Origin: Caulobacter sp. NIBR1757
GTDB taxonomy: Bacteria > Pseudomonadota > Alphaproteobacteria > Caulobacterales > Caulobacteraceae
Assembly (NCBI RefSeq): GCF_027912495.1
Contig: NZ_CP115463.1
Span: 3,174,501 to 3,238,500 of the forward strand
Direction: 5' to 3'
Length of the DNA: 64,000 nucleotides
Within the stretch, counting starts at the first letter, position 1. The number at the start of each line of letters is the position of its first letter. Below, piece by piece: positions 53,011-61,902 of the stretch. The translations under genes and the position numbers were made by a program. The notes beneath the pieces were generated by a model. It made no database searches and was not told the DNA's origin. It saw nothing but the letters and a program-made list of their open reading frames with translations.

Positions 53011-53426
53011 CAACCGGTCCAGGGGGCGAGGGCGGCGTCGATTCCTGTCAGGGCGACAGCGGCGGTGCGCTGGTCGGCATGCCCTGGCTTCAGGCGTTAG
53101 GCGGGACGACGGTCGCCGTCGTCTCTCCGAAACGCCGTCGGCCGGGCGCTGACTGTCAGACGCCGGGCGGCGGCGAGGGTGAGGTCGCCTCTGGGCTCCC
53201 TTCTCCCCTCGCGGGAGAAGGTGGCGCCGGAGGCGTCGGATGAGGGGGCTCACCGTCTTCCGACACCGCCTGTCCTATACGTCGCCAACCTTCTGCCGCT
53301 CTTAAACCCTCTTCCTCCCACCGCTTCGCGGCGGGCCCCTCCTTCTCCCTTAGGGAGAAGGGAAAAAAAAGCTCCGGCATATGCATATGCGATAGCCCTT
53401 CCCCGCAACTGGGCATGGCCCAGACA
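53011..53426. other. 416-bp gap without a recognisable gene
   Basis: Contains GC-rich host-type intergenic hairpins, for example CTTCTCCCCTCGCGGGAGAAG near 53202 and CTTCTCCCTTAGGGAGAAGG near 53341, and an A-run around 53362. No convincing coding frame. Confidence 0.5.
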
Positions 53427-53463
53427 AAAGGCTCCCCGGCATTGCTGCCGGGGAGCCTCTTTC
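53427..53463. terminator. Duplicate of the terminator hairpin
   Basis: A 13-bp stem (AGGCTCCCCGGCA / TGCCGGGGAGCCT) with an interrupted T-run, in the same orientation as the copy at 52968. The following ~25 bp are also similar, so a ~75-bp segment was duplicated. There is no plus-strand gene directly before it; it may now help end transcripts of neither neighbour. Confidence 0.7.
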
Positions 53464-53609
53464 GTTCCGCCACGGGTTCAGGGGGGCGAGCGGGGCGGAA
53501 CGGCTGGTCTCGACCAGCATTCTAAAACGCGCCGGGAAGGGGATCGTTCGGTCTACCAGCGCGATCATTTGAGAATTGTCAGATCGGCCTGGAATTCCGC
53601 ATTGGCCCG

Positions 53610-54083
53610 CTAGACCGGCTCCATGCCGAAGCCCGCCTCGTCGAACACCTCCAGCCCTTCCGGCATCGGCGGCGGGGGCTCGCCGGCCATGCGGGCCAGG
53701 AGGTAGGCGACGGCGAGGACCATGTCGGCGGCGTCGTAGGGCTTGGGCAGGGAGGCGATGGCCACCGTCCTGGCCGAGCGGGCGCGGCTGGTCTGGCCGC
53801 TGATCAGCAGCACGGGGATGCCGAGGGCCTTGAGATGTTCGGCCAGTTCGATGCCGTCGTCGCGGCCGGCCAGGCGGATGTTGACCAGGGCCAGGTCCGG
53901 CTTGCGCTTCTTGGCGACGACGACGGCCTCGGCGTGGCGTTCGGTCAGGTCGAGAACCTCGTAGCCGGCCTCGACCAGTTCGTCGCGCAGGATCATCGCC
54001 ACCAGGGCCTCGTCCTCGACGATCATCAGCGTCTTGCCGAGCCGGCCCGGCCCGGTCGCCGGGGGGTTGGATGGGGGGGTCAT
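53610..54083 (-). CDS. Receiver-domain protein with Asn at the phospho-acceptor site
   Basis: 157 residues: a single CheY-like receiver with acidic pocket EDE (23-25). The usual phospho-acceptor Asp is Asn68 (LALVNIRLAGRDDG). The Ser/Thr switch (LLISGQTS) and Lys (SLPKPYDAADM) are kept. There is no output domain. It follows the HisKA_2 kinase with a 4-bp overlap. With Asn it should not be phosphorylated in the usual way, so it may act as an Asp-mimic or a binding decoy. Confidence 0.9.
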   Translation of the reverse strand: MTPPSNPPATGPGRLGKTLMIVEDEALVAMILRDELVEAGYEVLDLTERHAEAVVVAKKRKPDLALVNIRLAGRDDGIELAEHLKALGIPVLLISGQTSRARSARTVAIASLPKPYDAADMVLAVAYLLARMAGEPPPPMPEGLEVFDEAGFGMEPV

Positions 54084-55174
54084 GCACTTTCCTCCGCGCG
54101 GGGCGTCTCGGCGATGTCTTGCCGCGCCGCGCGGGGGTCGTCATGAACCAGGGCGATGCTGGTGTGCTGGATCGACACCTGGGTGCCGGGATGGCGGGCC
54201 GAGGTCTCGACCACGGCGCCCAGCTGGCCGGCCAGGGCGCGGACGATGCTGGCCCCCATGCCGACGCGGGCCGGGGCGGTGAGCGGCATGCCGACGCCGT
54301 CGTCGCGCACGCACAGCACCCAGTTGGGGCCGTGGAAATTGTAGTCGACCTCGATGTGGCCCGGCCGCTCGCCCGGAAAGGCGTGCTTGAGGGCGTTGAT
54401 CACCAGCTCGGTGATGATCAGCCCGAGGCTGACCGAGACCCTGGCCTCGACCACGCCGTGGCCGCCCTCGACGGTCAGGCGGATCCGCGAGGGATCGGCG
54501 ATCATCGAGGCGGTGATGCTGCGGCAGAGGTTGAGGAAATAGGCCTGGACGTCGACGACGCCGCTTTCGGAGGTGGACAGCAGCCGCTCCAGGGCGGCCA
54601 CGGCCATCACCCGGCCGTGGGCGTCCTTGAGGTTGCCGCGGGTTTCCTCGGAGCTGGTCTTGCGGGCGTTCTGCAACAGGACGCTGGCGATGATCTGCAG
54701 GCTGTTGGCTACCCGGTGGCGGACCTCGCGCAGCAGGACGCTGTGTTCCTGCACCAGGGCCTCCTGGCGGGCGGCGTCGGCGGCGGCCTCGGTGACGTCG
54801 GTCACCCCGATCAGGATGCGGGTCTGTTCGAGGTCGAGGTAGACCAGGCGGCGGGCCTGGATGATCAGGTTGCGGACCGGCTGGCGGGGGCGTTTGAGGT
54901 CGATGTCGCGGGCCTCGGCCGTCGCCTGGCCGCCGACGGCGGCGTCCATCAGCAGGCGCAGGGCGGGGCTGTCCCACTCGCCGGCGTCGAGATCGTAGAG
55001 CGGACGGCCGACGACCTCGGCCTGGGCCAGGCCGAAGACGTCGCAGAAGGAGAGGCTGGCGGCGACGACGGTCAGCTGTCCGTCGAGCAGCAGCAGCGGC
55101 GCCGGCGAGGCGGTGACCACCGCCAGGGTCAGGCTGAAGGCAATGTCCTCGAGGCTGTGGGCGTGATCGGACAT
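54080..55174 (-). CDS. PAS-domain sensor histidine kinase (HisKA_2/HWE type)
   Basis: 364 residues, soluble. A PAS domain at ~15-130 (PAPLLLLDGQLTVVAASLSF) is followed by the His box EVRHRVANSLQIIASVLLQN, the N box TELVINALKHAFP and the G box VRDDGVGMP. It parallels the kinase at 45744-46808 throughout. Translationally coupled to the atypical receiver that follows, so the two form a signalling pair. Confidence 0.92.
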   Translation of the reverse strand: MSDHAHSLEDIAFSLTLAVVTASPAPLLLLDGQLTVVAASLSFCDVFGLAQAEVVGRPLYDLDAGEWDSPALRLLMDAAVGGQATAEARDIDLKRPRQPVRNLIIQARRLVYLDLEQTRILIGVTDVTEAAADAARQEALVQEHSVLLREVRHRVANSLQIIASVLLQNARKTSSEETRGNLKDAHGRVMAVAALERLLSTSESGVVDVQAYFLNLCRSITASMIADPSRIRLTVEGGHGVVEARVSVSLGLIITELVINALKHAFPGERPGHIEVDYNFHGPNWVLCVRDDGVGMPLTAPARVGMGASIVRALAGQLGAVVETSARHPGTQVSIQHTSIALVHDDPRAARQDIAETPRAEESA

Positions 55175-55410
55175 GGCGGGCCTTGCTGGGTCCGGAGGCT
55201 CGCGGGAGGCGAGCCGATCGCCGGGGACGCCGCGAGGGGCCAGGTTGGAACAGGTCGGAGCGGTCTATCGCGCTACACCCCAACGCCGCGCGAGGGCGGC
55301 GGTTGCGTGGCCGGCGCCGGTTTTCGACATATTGTCGCCGGTCCCGACACTGAGGGGGTTCAGGGCCGGCGTCTGGGAAGGAGGAAGGCTTCGCTCCCCC
55401 GCCCACCGCT

Positions 55411-55554
55411 GTCATCCCGGCCGGACCCCGGCGAGAGCCGGGGGGAGAGCCGGGACCCAGGGGCGGCGCCCACAGGGTCGGCGGCGGCAGGGACGGCGCC
55501 CTGTCCCTCCCTGGGTCCCGGCTCTCCGCGCTTCGCGCTGCGGCCGGGATGACA
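55411..55554. repeat. Intergenic inverted repeat (GTCATCCCGG / CCGGGATGAC type)
   Basis: The ends GTCATCCCGGCCG and CGGCCGGGATGAC are exact inverses, and GGGACCCAGG / CCTGGGTCCC lie inside. It occupies the 390-bp gap between the HisKA_2 kinase start and the YcgN stop. It has the same general layout as the element at 10696-10801. The rest of the gap (55175-55410) is the upstream region of the kinase, with no gene seen. Confidence 0.7.
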
Positions 55555-55564
55555 GACGCGGGGG

Positions 55565-56044
55565 TCAATCCGGGTCGTAAGGCTCGTCCCCCCGGTCGAT
55601 CATCAGGTCCCAGGCGGTGTATTCGAGGGCGTCCTCGGGGTCGACGAGTTCGGTCTCGCTGATGGTCTGGCCGCGCACCGAGACGCCGGCCTTGTGGACG
55701 CTGTCGGGGTCGCCGGTGACCAGGGGGTGCCATTCGGGCAGGGTCTTGCCCTCGTGCAGGCGGCGGTAGGCGCAGCTGGGCGGCATCCAGGGCAGGGCCT
55801 CGATGTTGTGCGGGGTCAGCTTGACGCAGTCGGGCACCTGGGCCTTGCGATTGGCGTAGTCGGTGCAGCTGCAGCGCTGGCTGTCGAACAGCATGCAGTG
55901 CACGCGGGTGGGGATGACCTGGCCGCTGTCCTCATCCTCGAAGCGAACCAGGCAGCAGAGACCGCAGCCGTCGCATAGGCTTTCCCATTCGGCCACCGTC
56001 ATCTGGCGGAGGCTCTTGTATTCCCAGAAGGGTCGGCGAGGCAT
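55565..56044 (-). CDS. YcgN/UPF0260 family cysteine-cluster protein
   Basis: 159 residues. The cysteine cluster CDGCGLCCL near residue 25, and later conserved Cys in HCMLFDSQRCSCTDY and DCVKL, are typical of the UPF0260/YkgJ-like family thought to bind zinc or an iron-sulfur cluster. The C-terminus reads EDALEYTAWDLMIDRGD. The start at 56044 gives MPRRPFWEYKSL, a common family N-terminus; a longer frame adds 21 non-conserved residues. Function unknown. Confidence 0.9.
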   Translation of the reverse strand: MPRRPFWEYKSLRQMTVAEWESLCDGCGLCCLVRFEDEDSGQVIPTRVHCMLFDSQRCSCTDYANRKAQVPDCVKLTPHNIEALPWMPPSCAYRRLHEGKTLPEWHPLVTGDPDSVHKAGVSVRGQTISETELVDPEDALEYTAWDLMIDRGDEPYDPD

Positions 56045-56188
56045 GGGCAAGGCAGTACCCCCGATCCGCCGCGCTCGCCAGCCCGCCTGTCCTTGCCGGT
56101 TCGGCACAATCCTTGCGTGATGGACCGCACGCGCCTCTGAAGGATACAGATGAGGCGTCCTTTCCCGTGTTCAGACTTCAGGTAGCCC

Positions 56189-58444
56189 GTGTCCAACGAC
56201 GAAAACGACAAGTGGAGCCTCGAACCCTTCCGGTTCGACGATTCCCGGCCGGCCGCCGAGGACCCGGAGCCTGAACCCGCGCCGCCGCCGCGCCGCGAAA
56301 GGCCGGTTAAGGAGAAGAAGGCCAGGCCGCCCCGCGAGCCGCGGACGCCGAAGCCGCCGAAGCCGCCGAGGGAGAAGAAGCCCCGGCGCGAGCGCATCGT
56401 TTCCGACGGCCAGGGTTGGGAACGGTTCAAGGCGCTGCTCGGCAAGCTGAAGTGGCTGTGGATCACCCTGGCCGTGCTGTTCGTCATCGGCGTGACCGTG
56501 GCCATCGGCGGCGGGGTCTATGTCTGGCGCAAGTATCTGACCGATGTGCCGCCGCTGCCCGACCGGGCCGCCCTGTTCGCCGTCAACCGGGCGCCGGGCA
56601 TCAAGTTCCTCGACCGCCAGGGGACGCTGATCGCCACGCGCGGGCCCCGCTATGGCCAGCGCATCACCCTGGACCAGCTGCCCGAGCACGTCACCCACGC
56701 CTTCCTGGCGGCCGAGGACCGGCGGTTCTACCAGCACGGGGCGCTGGACCTGTACGGCATCAGCCGCGCCGCCGTCGTCAACTGGCGGGCCGGTCACACG
56801 GTGCAGGGCGGCTCGACCATCACCCAGCAGCTGGCCAAGGGCCTGTTCCTCACCCCGGAACAGACCATCAAGCGCAAGCTGCACGAGGCGGTGATGGCGC
56901 GGCGGCTGTACAGGGTGCTGACCCGCGACGAGATCCTCGAGCTGTACCTCAACCGCATCTATTTCGGGGCCAACACCTTCGGCGTCGATGGCGCCTCGAT
57001 GAGCTATTTCGGCAAGTCGGCCCGCGATCTGACCATCGGCGAGGCGGCCCTGCTGGCGTCCTTGCCCAAGGCGCCCTCGCGCCTGGCGCTGAACAAGAAC
57101 ATGGCCGCCGCCCTGCTGCGCTCGCACCTGGTGCTCGACCGGATGCGCAAGGAGGGCTGGATCACCGCCGCCCAGGAGCAGGAAGCGATCGACAATCCGC
57201 CGAAGCTGCAGGCCAAGGCGCTGCAGGACGAGGGGGATCTCGGCTATGTCCTCGACTACGCCACCAACGAGGCGGTGAAGATCGCCGGCGCCAACGCCCC
57301 CGACCTGACCGTGCGGCTCACCCTCGATTCGAAGCTGCAGAAAGTCGGGGCCGATACCGTGCGCAAGGTGCTGAGCACCGATGGCGTCAAGGCCAAGGCC
57401 CGGCAGGCGGCGCTGCTGTCGCTGGGCGGCGACGGGGCCATCCGGGCCATGGTCGGCGGCGCCGACTTCGACGTCGCCCCGTTCAACCGCGCTGTCCAGG
57501 CCAAACGCCAGCCGGGCTCGACCTTCAAGGCCTTCGTCTATGCGGCGGCGTTGGAGAAGGGCCTGCTGCCCAAGGACATCCGCGTCGACGGGCCGGTGAA
57601 GTTCGGCGACTGGGCGCCGGAGAACTATGGCGGAAACTACTCGGGGCCGGTCACCCTGGAGGTGGCGCTGGCCAAGTCGATCAACACCGTGGCGGTCAAG
57701 CTCGGCCAGGAGGTGGGCGGCCCGGCCATCGGCGAAATTTCGCGCCGCTTCGGGGTGACCACCGTTCCGGCCAGGCCGGACCTGTCGGTGGCGCTGGGCT
57801 CGTACGAGGTGAACCTGCTGGAGCTGACCAGCGCCTTCCAGGTGTTCCAGCAGGCCGGCCAGCGGGTGCAGCCCTACATCATCGAGAGCATCGTCACCCA
57901 GGACGGCCAGCCGGTCTACAACCGCAGCCAGCGGCCGGGCACGCCGGTCTACGACATCCAGTACGCCAGCATGATGGTCAAGATGCTCAAGGGTGTCGTC
58001 GAGCGCGGCACCGGCACGCGGGCCGCCTTCGGCCGGCCGGCGGCGGGCAAGACCGGCACCAGCCAGAACTACCGCGACGCCTGGTTCATCGGCTTCACGC
58101 CGGACGTGGTCACCGGCGTCTGGGTCGGCAACGACGACGACACGCCGATGGAGCGGGTGGCCGGCGGCGGCATGCCCTCGACCATCTGGCGCCAGTACAT
58201 GGTCGCCGCCCACGCTGGCCTGCCGGCCCGCGACTTCGACTGGCTGCTGCCCGACGTCGAGCCGGAAACCGAGCCCGACCCGCGCAACGGCTTCTACGAG
58301 GGGCTCGGGAGCGACTTCAGCCGCTCGGCCAGCGAACTGGAAATCCTGACCCGCGACCCGGATCCAGTGATCGACCCGCCGCCCGGACAGGCCCCGCCGG
58401 GAGCCAGCGCGCCGCCGGCGCCGAGCGAGCCGATCCCGTATTGA
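56189..58444 (+). CDS. mrcA: Penicillin-binding protein 1A-type peptidoglycan synthase
   Basis: A 751-residue bifunctional class A PBP. It has a long Pro/Lys/Arg-rich cytoplasmic tail (1-80) and one membrane helix (WLWITLAVLFVIGVTVAIGG). The glycosyltransferase (GT51) domain carries AAEDRRFYQHGALD and GGSTITQQLAKGL. The transpeptidase domain has the SxxK site in PGSTFKAF, SxN in AKSINTV and KTGT in AGKTGTSQN. It lacks a large C-terminal extension. It starts with GTG at 56189 and is divergent from the YcgN gene. The symbol is by family only. Confidence 0.93.
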   Translation: MSNDENDKWSLEPFRFDDSRPAAEDPEPEPAPPPRRERPVKEKKARPPREPRTPKPPKPPREKKPRRERIVSDGQGWERFKALLGKLKWLWITLAVLFVIGVTVAIGGGVYVWRKYLTDVPPLPDRAALFAVNRAPGIKFLDRQGTLIATRGPRYGQRITLDQLPEHVTHAFLAAEDRRFYQHGALDLYGISRAAVVNWRAGHTVQGGSTITQQLAKGLFLTPEQTIKRKLHEAVMARRLYRVLTRDEILELYLNRIYFGANTFGVDGASMSYFGKSARDLTIGEAALLASLPKAPSRLALNKNMAAALLRSHLVLDRMRKEGWITAAQEQEAIDNPPKLQAKALQDEGDLGYVLDYATNEAVKIAGANAPDLTVRLTLDSKLQKVGADTVRKVLSTDGVKAKARQAALLSLGGDGAIRAMVGGADFDVAPFNRAVQAKRQPGSTFKAFVYAAALEKGLLPKDIRVDGPVKFGDWAPENYGGNYSGPVTLEVALAKSINTVAVKLGQEVGGPAIGEISRRFGVTTVPARPDLSVALGSYEVNLLELTSAFQVFQQAGQRVQPYIIESIVTQDGQPVYNRSQRPGTPVYDIQYASMMVKMLKGVVERGTGTRAAFGRPAAGKTGTSQNYRDAWFIGFTPDVVTGVWVGNDDDTPMERVAGGGMPSTIWRQYMVAAHAGLPARDFDWLLPDVEPETEPDPRNGFYEGLGSDFSRSASELEILTRDPDPVIDPPPGQAPPGASAPPAPSEPIPY

Positions 58445-58449
58445 TAATT

Positions 58450-58661
58450 CCTCCTTCGGGACGCAACGCGTCACGGGGGAGGGGGACCGCGCCCGCAGGG
58501 CGTGGTGGAGGGGGCAGCGCTGAACTGTCGGGATGAAGCGCGTTCTGGCGCGCCTTTGACAGCTGCATTCATGGTCATCGCCAAGAGCCGGCGCTGCCCC
58601 CTCCACCACCGCCTTCGGCGGCGGTCCCCCTCCCCCGTCGCTACGCGCCGGAGGAGGACTT
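58450..58661. repeat. ~200-bp inverted-arm intergenic repeat, copy B
   Basis: The arms at about 58472-58524 and 58586-58640 nearly match those of copy A at 7100-7300, including the 46-bp block starting GGGGGAGGGGGACCGC. The ~60-bp interior is different. It starts 6 bp after the PBP1A stop and may end that transcript. Confidence 0.85.
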
Positions 58662-58686
58662 GTGACCGCTCAACAGGAAAATATGG

Positions 58687-58701
58687 TTAACGAGTTGTAA
58701 A
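58687..58701 (+). promoter_or_regulatory. Near-consensus CtrA box
   Basis: TTAA-CGAGTTG-TAAA against the Caulobacter CtrA consensus TTAA-N7-TTAA, one mismatch and correct spacing. It lies 81 bp before the gene at 58782, in AT-rich DNA just after the repeat. It fits cell-cycle control if the host is a Caulobacterales member. Confidence 0.4.
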
Positions 58702-58781
58702 CGCGGCTGGATCGGGGTTTGCTCTGGACCGACATGACCCCCACCGGACTGTTCCGGTCCGGGACGGTTCCGGAGTTCCGC

Positions 58782-60137
58782 ATGTTCGAGTTCGGTCGTC
58801 AGCTACGCCGCGCCTTCGAGACCCCCGCCAGCCCGCCTCGCGACGGGATGACCGGCGGCGACGCGGCCCTGCTGGACCTGCTGGACCTGCGGCTGCTGAA
58901 GGCCGAGGCCCGGGCCGCCGACATCGCCGCCGGCCGCATCAGCGCCCGCGACCCGGCCATGCGCCAGCTGGACGCCGCCCTGGTCTGGCGCGAGGTCGCC
59001 CGCCGCTCGGGCGACGCCGTCGCCCTGCGCAAGGCCGCCGCCGCCGCCGAGAGCGCCGCCACGAAGTTCGAGGCCGCCCGCCGCCCGGCCGGCGTCGCCC
59101 GGGCCCGGGTCGAGCAGGCCTTCAGCGCCCTGCTCGGGGCCGAGCTGTTCGGCGACGAGGGCCTGGAAGCGGCGGTCATCGCCACCCTGACGCCCGTCGC
59201 CGCCGATCCCGGCCCGGCCGGCGCCCTGGCCCTGTGCGGCCTGGCCGGCGTCGACGGCCGCCGGGCCCTGCGGGGCGGCGGGGTGGAAGACGCCCTGGCC
59301 GCTGCCGGCCGCTTCGAGGCCCCGCTGCGCCGCCTCGACCAGGCTGGAAAGGGCAATGTCGCCCTGCGCATGGCCGCCGCCGAGCAACGCGCCGTGCTGG
59401 CCGACATCCTGGCCGGCTGCGGCGCCCGGCTGAAGGACCAGCCGCTGATCGACTGCGCCCTGCGCGAACTGGCCCTGGCGACCGGGACCCTCGACCCCGA
59501 CTACGAGCCGCTGATGAGCGCCCGCATCACCGCCCAGGCCGGCGCCGCCCGCGCCGCCCTGGCCGAGCTGACCGCCGACACCATCGCCGCCGCCGACGGG
59601 GTGCAACAGCTGACCGACGCCCTGGAGCTGATCCCGCGCGACCACAGCCCGCTGGACTGGACCCGCATCCAGGCCCAGCTTGGCCAGGCGTTGCAGACGC
59701 TCGGCGAACTGACCGACGCCCCGCGCGCCTTCGACCAGGCCCTGCGCTGCTACGACCGGGCCGTCTTCGACCTGGGCGGCGAGACGGCCCTGGCCCTGCA
59801 CGCCTGCGTCGCCGCCGGCCGCGCCAACTGCCTGGGCCGCCTGGCCGAGCTGACCGGCGACCTCGCCGTGCTCGACGCCGCCGAGGCCGCCATGCTGACC
59901 GACCTCACGGCCCGCAATCCCGGCCAGGACCCCACGGCCTGGGCCCTCACCCAGCTGGGCCTGGCCCGGCTGTATGAACTGCGGGTGGAGATCACCGGCC
60001 GCGGCGACCATCGACTGGCGAACGCGGCCATGGCATACGACGCCGCCCTGGAAGTGTTTTCCGAACAGGGCCTGCGTTCCCTGTGCGACCTGGCCGCGCA
60101 GGGGCTTGAACGCCTCAGGGAACGGTCCGAAGCTTAA
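58782..60137 (+). CDS. Helical-repeat (TPR-like) protein of unknown function
   Basis: A 451-residue, Ala/Leu-rich, probably all-helical protein with degenerate TPR-like units (for example ALRCYDRAVFDLGGETALAL and AMAYDAALEVFSEQGLRSLC near the C-terminus). No signal peptide or membrane helix. ATG at 58782 (MFEFGRQLRRAF) was chosen for its GGAG ribosome site 6 bp upstream; TTG at 58719 and ATG at 58734 lack one. A near-consensus CtrA box lies upstream. The next gene follows after 3 bp. No family is assigned. Confidence 0.75.
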   Translation: MFEFGRQLRRAFETPASPPRDGMTGGDAALLDLLDLRLLKAEARAADIAAGRISARDPAMRQLDAALVWREVARRSGDAVALRKAAAAAESAATKFEAARRPAGVARARVEQAFSALLGAELFGDEGLEAAVIATLTPVAADPGPAGALALCGLAGVDGRRALRGGGVEDALAAAGRFEAPLRRLDQAGKGNVALRMAAAEQRAVLADILAGCGARLKDQPLIDCALRELALATGTLDPDYEPLMSARITAQAGAARAALAELTADTIAAADGVQQLTDALELIPRDHSPLDWTRIQAQLGQALQTLGELTDAPRAFDQALRCYDRAVFDLGGETALALHACVAAGRANCLGRLAELTGDLAVLDAAEAAMLTDLTARNPGQDPTAWALTQLGLARLYELRVEITGRGDHRLANAAMAYDAALEVFSEQGLRSLCDLAAQGLERLRERSEA

Positions 60138-60140
60138 ACC

Positions 60141-60794
60141 ATGCTGCTGTCGTTGTTCGCTTTGGCCCTGGCCGTTCAGGAAACCCCTCCCGCCGAGCCG
60201 GAGTTCGGCCGACCCGAATGGCTCTCCAAGCCGACGCGCGCCGACCTGACCGACGCCTATCCCGTCTCCGCCTACGAGACCGGCAAGGGCGGCACGGTGA
60301 CGATGATCTGCCGCGCCACGGCCATGGGCGACCTCGACCGCTGCGAGGTCATCAAGGACACCAACCCAGAGGCCGGCTTCGCGGGGCCCAGCCTGAAGCT
60401 GACCCGCCTCTACAAGATGAAGGCCGTGGGCCCGGACGGGGCGCCGGTCACCGGCCGCCTGGTGCGTGTCCCGATCGTCTGGACCGCCCCCGGCAAGTTC
60501 GCCGCCGACGGCCTGCCCTACGACCTGATCCCGCTGGAGCGCCTGACGTGGACCGGCCGGGTGCGGCCGACCAAGACCATCGGCGAGACCCGGACGCTGC
60601 GTCTGGTCTGCCGCATCAGCGTCACCGGCAAGCTGACCCCCTGCGCCGAGCCAGGTTCGCGCAAGGCCTATGACGGCCCGGCCAAGTGGACGGCCCGCAA
60701 GTTCACGGCCGCCCCGCTCGACGTCGACGGCAAGCCGACCAGGGGCAAGCTGGTGGTTCTGGAGTTTCCGGACGTGACGTCGAAGCTGCCGTAA
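60141..60794 (+). CDS. Secreted protein with TonB-C-like domains
   Basis: 217 residues starting with a hydrophobic signal-like segment (MLLSLFALALAVQETPPA). The body resembles the TonB C-terminal fold: DAYPVSAYETGKGGTVTMIC, then RCEVIKDTNP, MKAVGPDGAPVTGRLVRVPI. A second, similar unit seems to follow (TLRLVCRISVTGKLTPCAEP). Paired Cys in each unit could form disulfides. No energy-transducing membrane anchor, so it is not a true TonB. It lies 3 bp after the TPR-like gene. Confidence 0.68.
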   Translation: MLLSLFALALAVQETPPAEPEFGRPEWLSKPTRADLTDAYPVSAYETGKGGTVTMICRATAMGDLDRCEVIKDTNPEAGFAGPSLKLTRLYKMKAVGPDGAPVTGRLVRVPIVWTAPGKFAADGLPYDLIPLERLTWTGRVRPTKTIGETRTLRLVCRISVTGKLTPCAEPGSRKAYDGPAKWTARKFTAAPLDVDGKPTRGKLVVLEFPDVTSKLP

Positions 60795-60804
60795 GACCGT
60801 CGGT

Positions 60805-61902
60805 CTAGGCGGCGGCGACGTCCCCGGTCCGCCGGCGGATCTGCCAGAAGCGGATGGTGCGCTGGGCGACCTCCAGCGGCAGGTCGTTGTACAGCTGGCC
60901 ATACTGCCGGGCCTTGGCCATGGCGTCGCCATCGCTGTCGAGGATCAGCACCGCGAAGGTCAGGAACAGGCTGGCCTCGAAGCCGGCCGCCTTGCAGATC
61001 ACCGCCAGGGCGTCGAGCTCGCGGCGTTCGACGATGCGGCGGGCGGTGTGGAAGTCGATGTTGGCCAGATGGGCCAGGGCGACGAGGAAGCGGGTCGTCT
61101 GACGACCGCGCAGCATGGCCGCCAAGGCGCGGGGGCCGAGTTCGTCCTTGGCCGCCATCCGCTGGACGTCGGCCTCGGCCTGGGCGTAGTCGGCCGGCAG
61201 GGCGCCGTCCTGGGCGGCCAGCCGCTTGCGGCCGTTCTCCAGGGCTCGCTCCAGTTCGGCCGGATCGATGCTGGCGTTGCGGGCCAGGATCTGCTCGCGG
61301 ATGCGGGCTTCGGCTACGAAGTAGATCTCGTTGAGCAGGTCGACCGGCAGGCTGCGGCGATTGACCAGGCCTTCCTGCAGGCGCGGGCTGTTTTCGGCCT
61401 TGTCGACCAGCCGCTCCTGGGCCTCGCGCGACAGGTCGGCGCCGTCGTTGCCGATCAGGACGCTGAGCGTCTCCTCGTCGCCGCGCTCGACGATGACGTC
61501 GGACACGGCCGACGACAGGCGTGGCCGTTGCGAGATGGCCTGCAGGTGCGCCTGGCCCTGGGAGCGGGCGACGACGATCAGGTCGCTCTCACTCAAGGAG
61601 GCGGCGCCGGTCAGCACCGGCCGGGCGACCTCGATCTGGTCGCCGGCCAGGCGGCGCAGGACGCCGGCCGGGGCGTCACGGCGCGCGGACAGGCGGCCGG
61701 AGAGTTCGGCCCGGACAGCAACTTCCATTTCGCCGGCCAACTGACCAAGCACCTGGTCGAACAGGGCCATTTCGGCCGGGGCGTGGGCGTCACGGGAGAA
61801 GAAGGCGTCGGTCAGGCCGCGCAAGAGATCGCGTCGCCGCTCGCTTGACCCTTCATGGGCCAGGTCGACCAGTTCGCGCAGGCGTCCAGTCTCGGCGGTC
61901 AC
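60805..61902 (-). CDS. DUF2336 domain-containing protein
   Basis: A 365-residue helical protein of the alphaproteobacterial DUF2336 family. Characteristic parts are DLAHEGSSERRRDLLRGLTD at the N-terminus, SESDLIVVARSQGQAHLQAI in the middle, and the HEAT-like run RLQEGLVNRRSLPVDLLNEI. Function is unknown; family members are often near signalling or cell-cycle genes. It overlaps the upstream Pro-rich gene by 4 bp. Confidence 0.85.
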   Translation of the reverse strand: MTAETGRLRELVDLAHEGSSERRRDLLRGLTDAFFSRDAHAPAEMALFDQVLGQLAGEMEVAVRAELSGRLSARRDAPAGVLRRLAGDQIEVARPVLTGAASLSESDLIVVARSQGQAHLQAISQRPRLSSAVSDVIVERGDEETLSVLIGNDGADLSREAQERLVDKAENSPRLQEGLVNRRSLPVDLLNEIYFVAEARIREQILARNASIDPAELERALENGRKRLAAQDGALPADYAQAEADVQRMAAKDELGPRALAAMLRGRQTTRFLVALAHLANIDFHTARRIVERRELDALAVICKAAGFEASLFLTFAVLILDSDGDAMAKARQYGQLYNDLPLEVAQRTIRFWQIRRRTGDVAAA

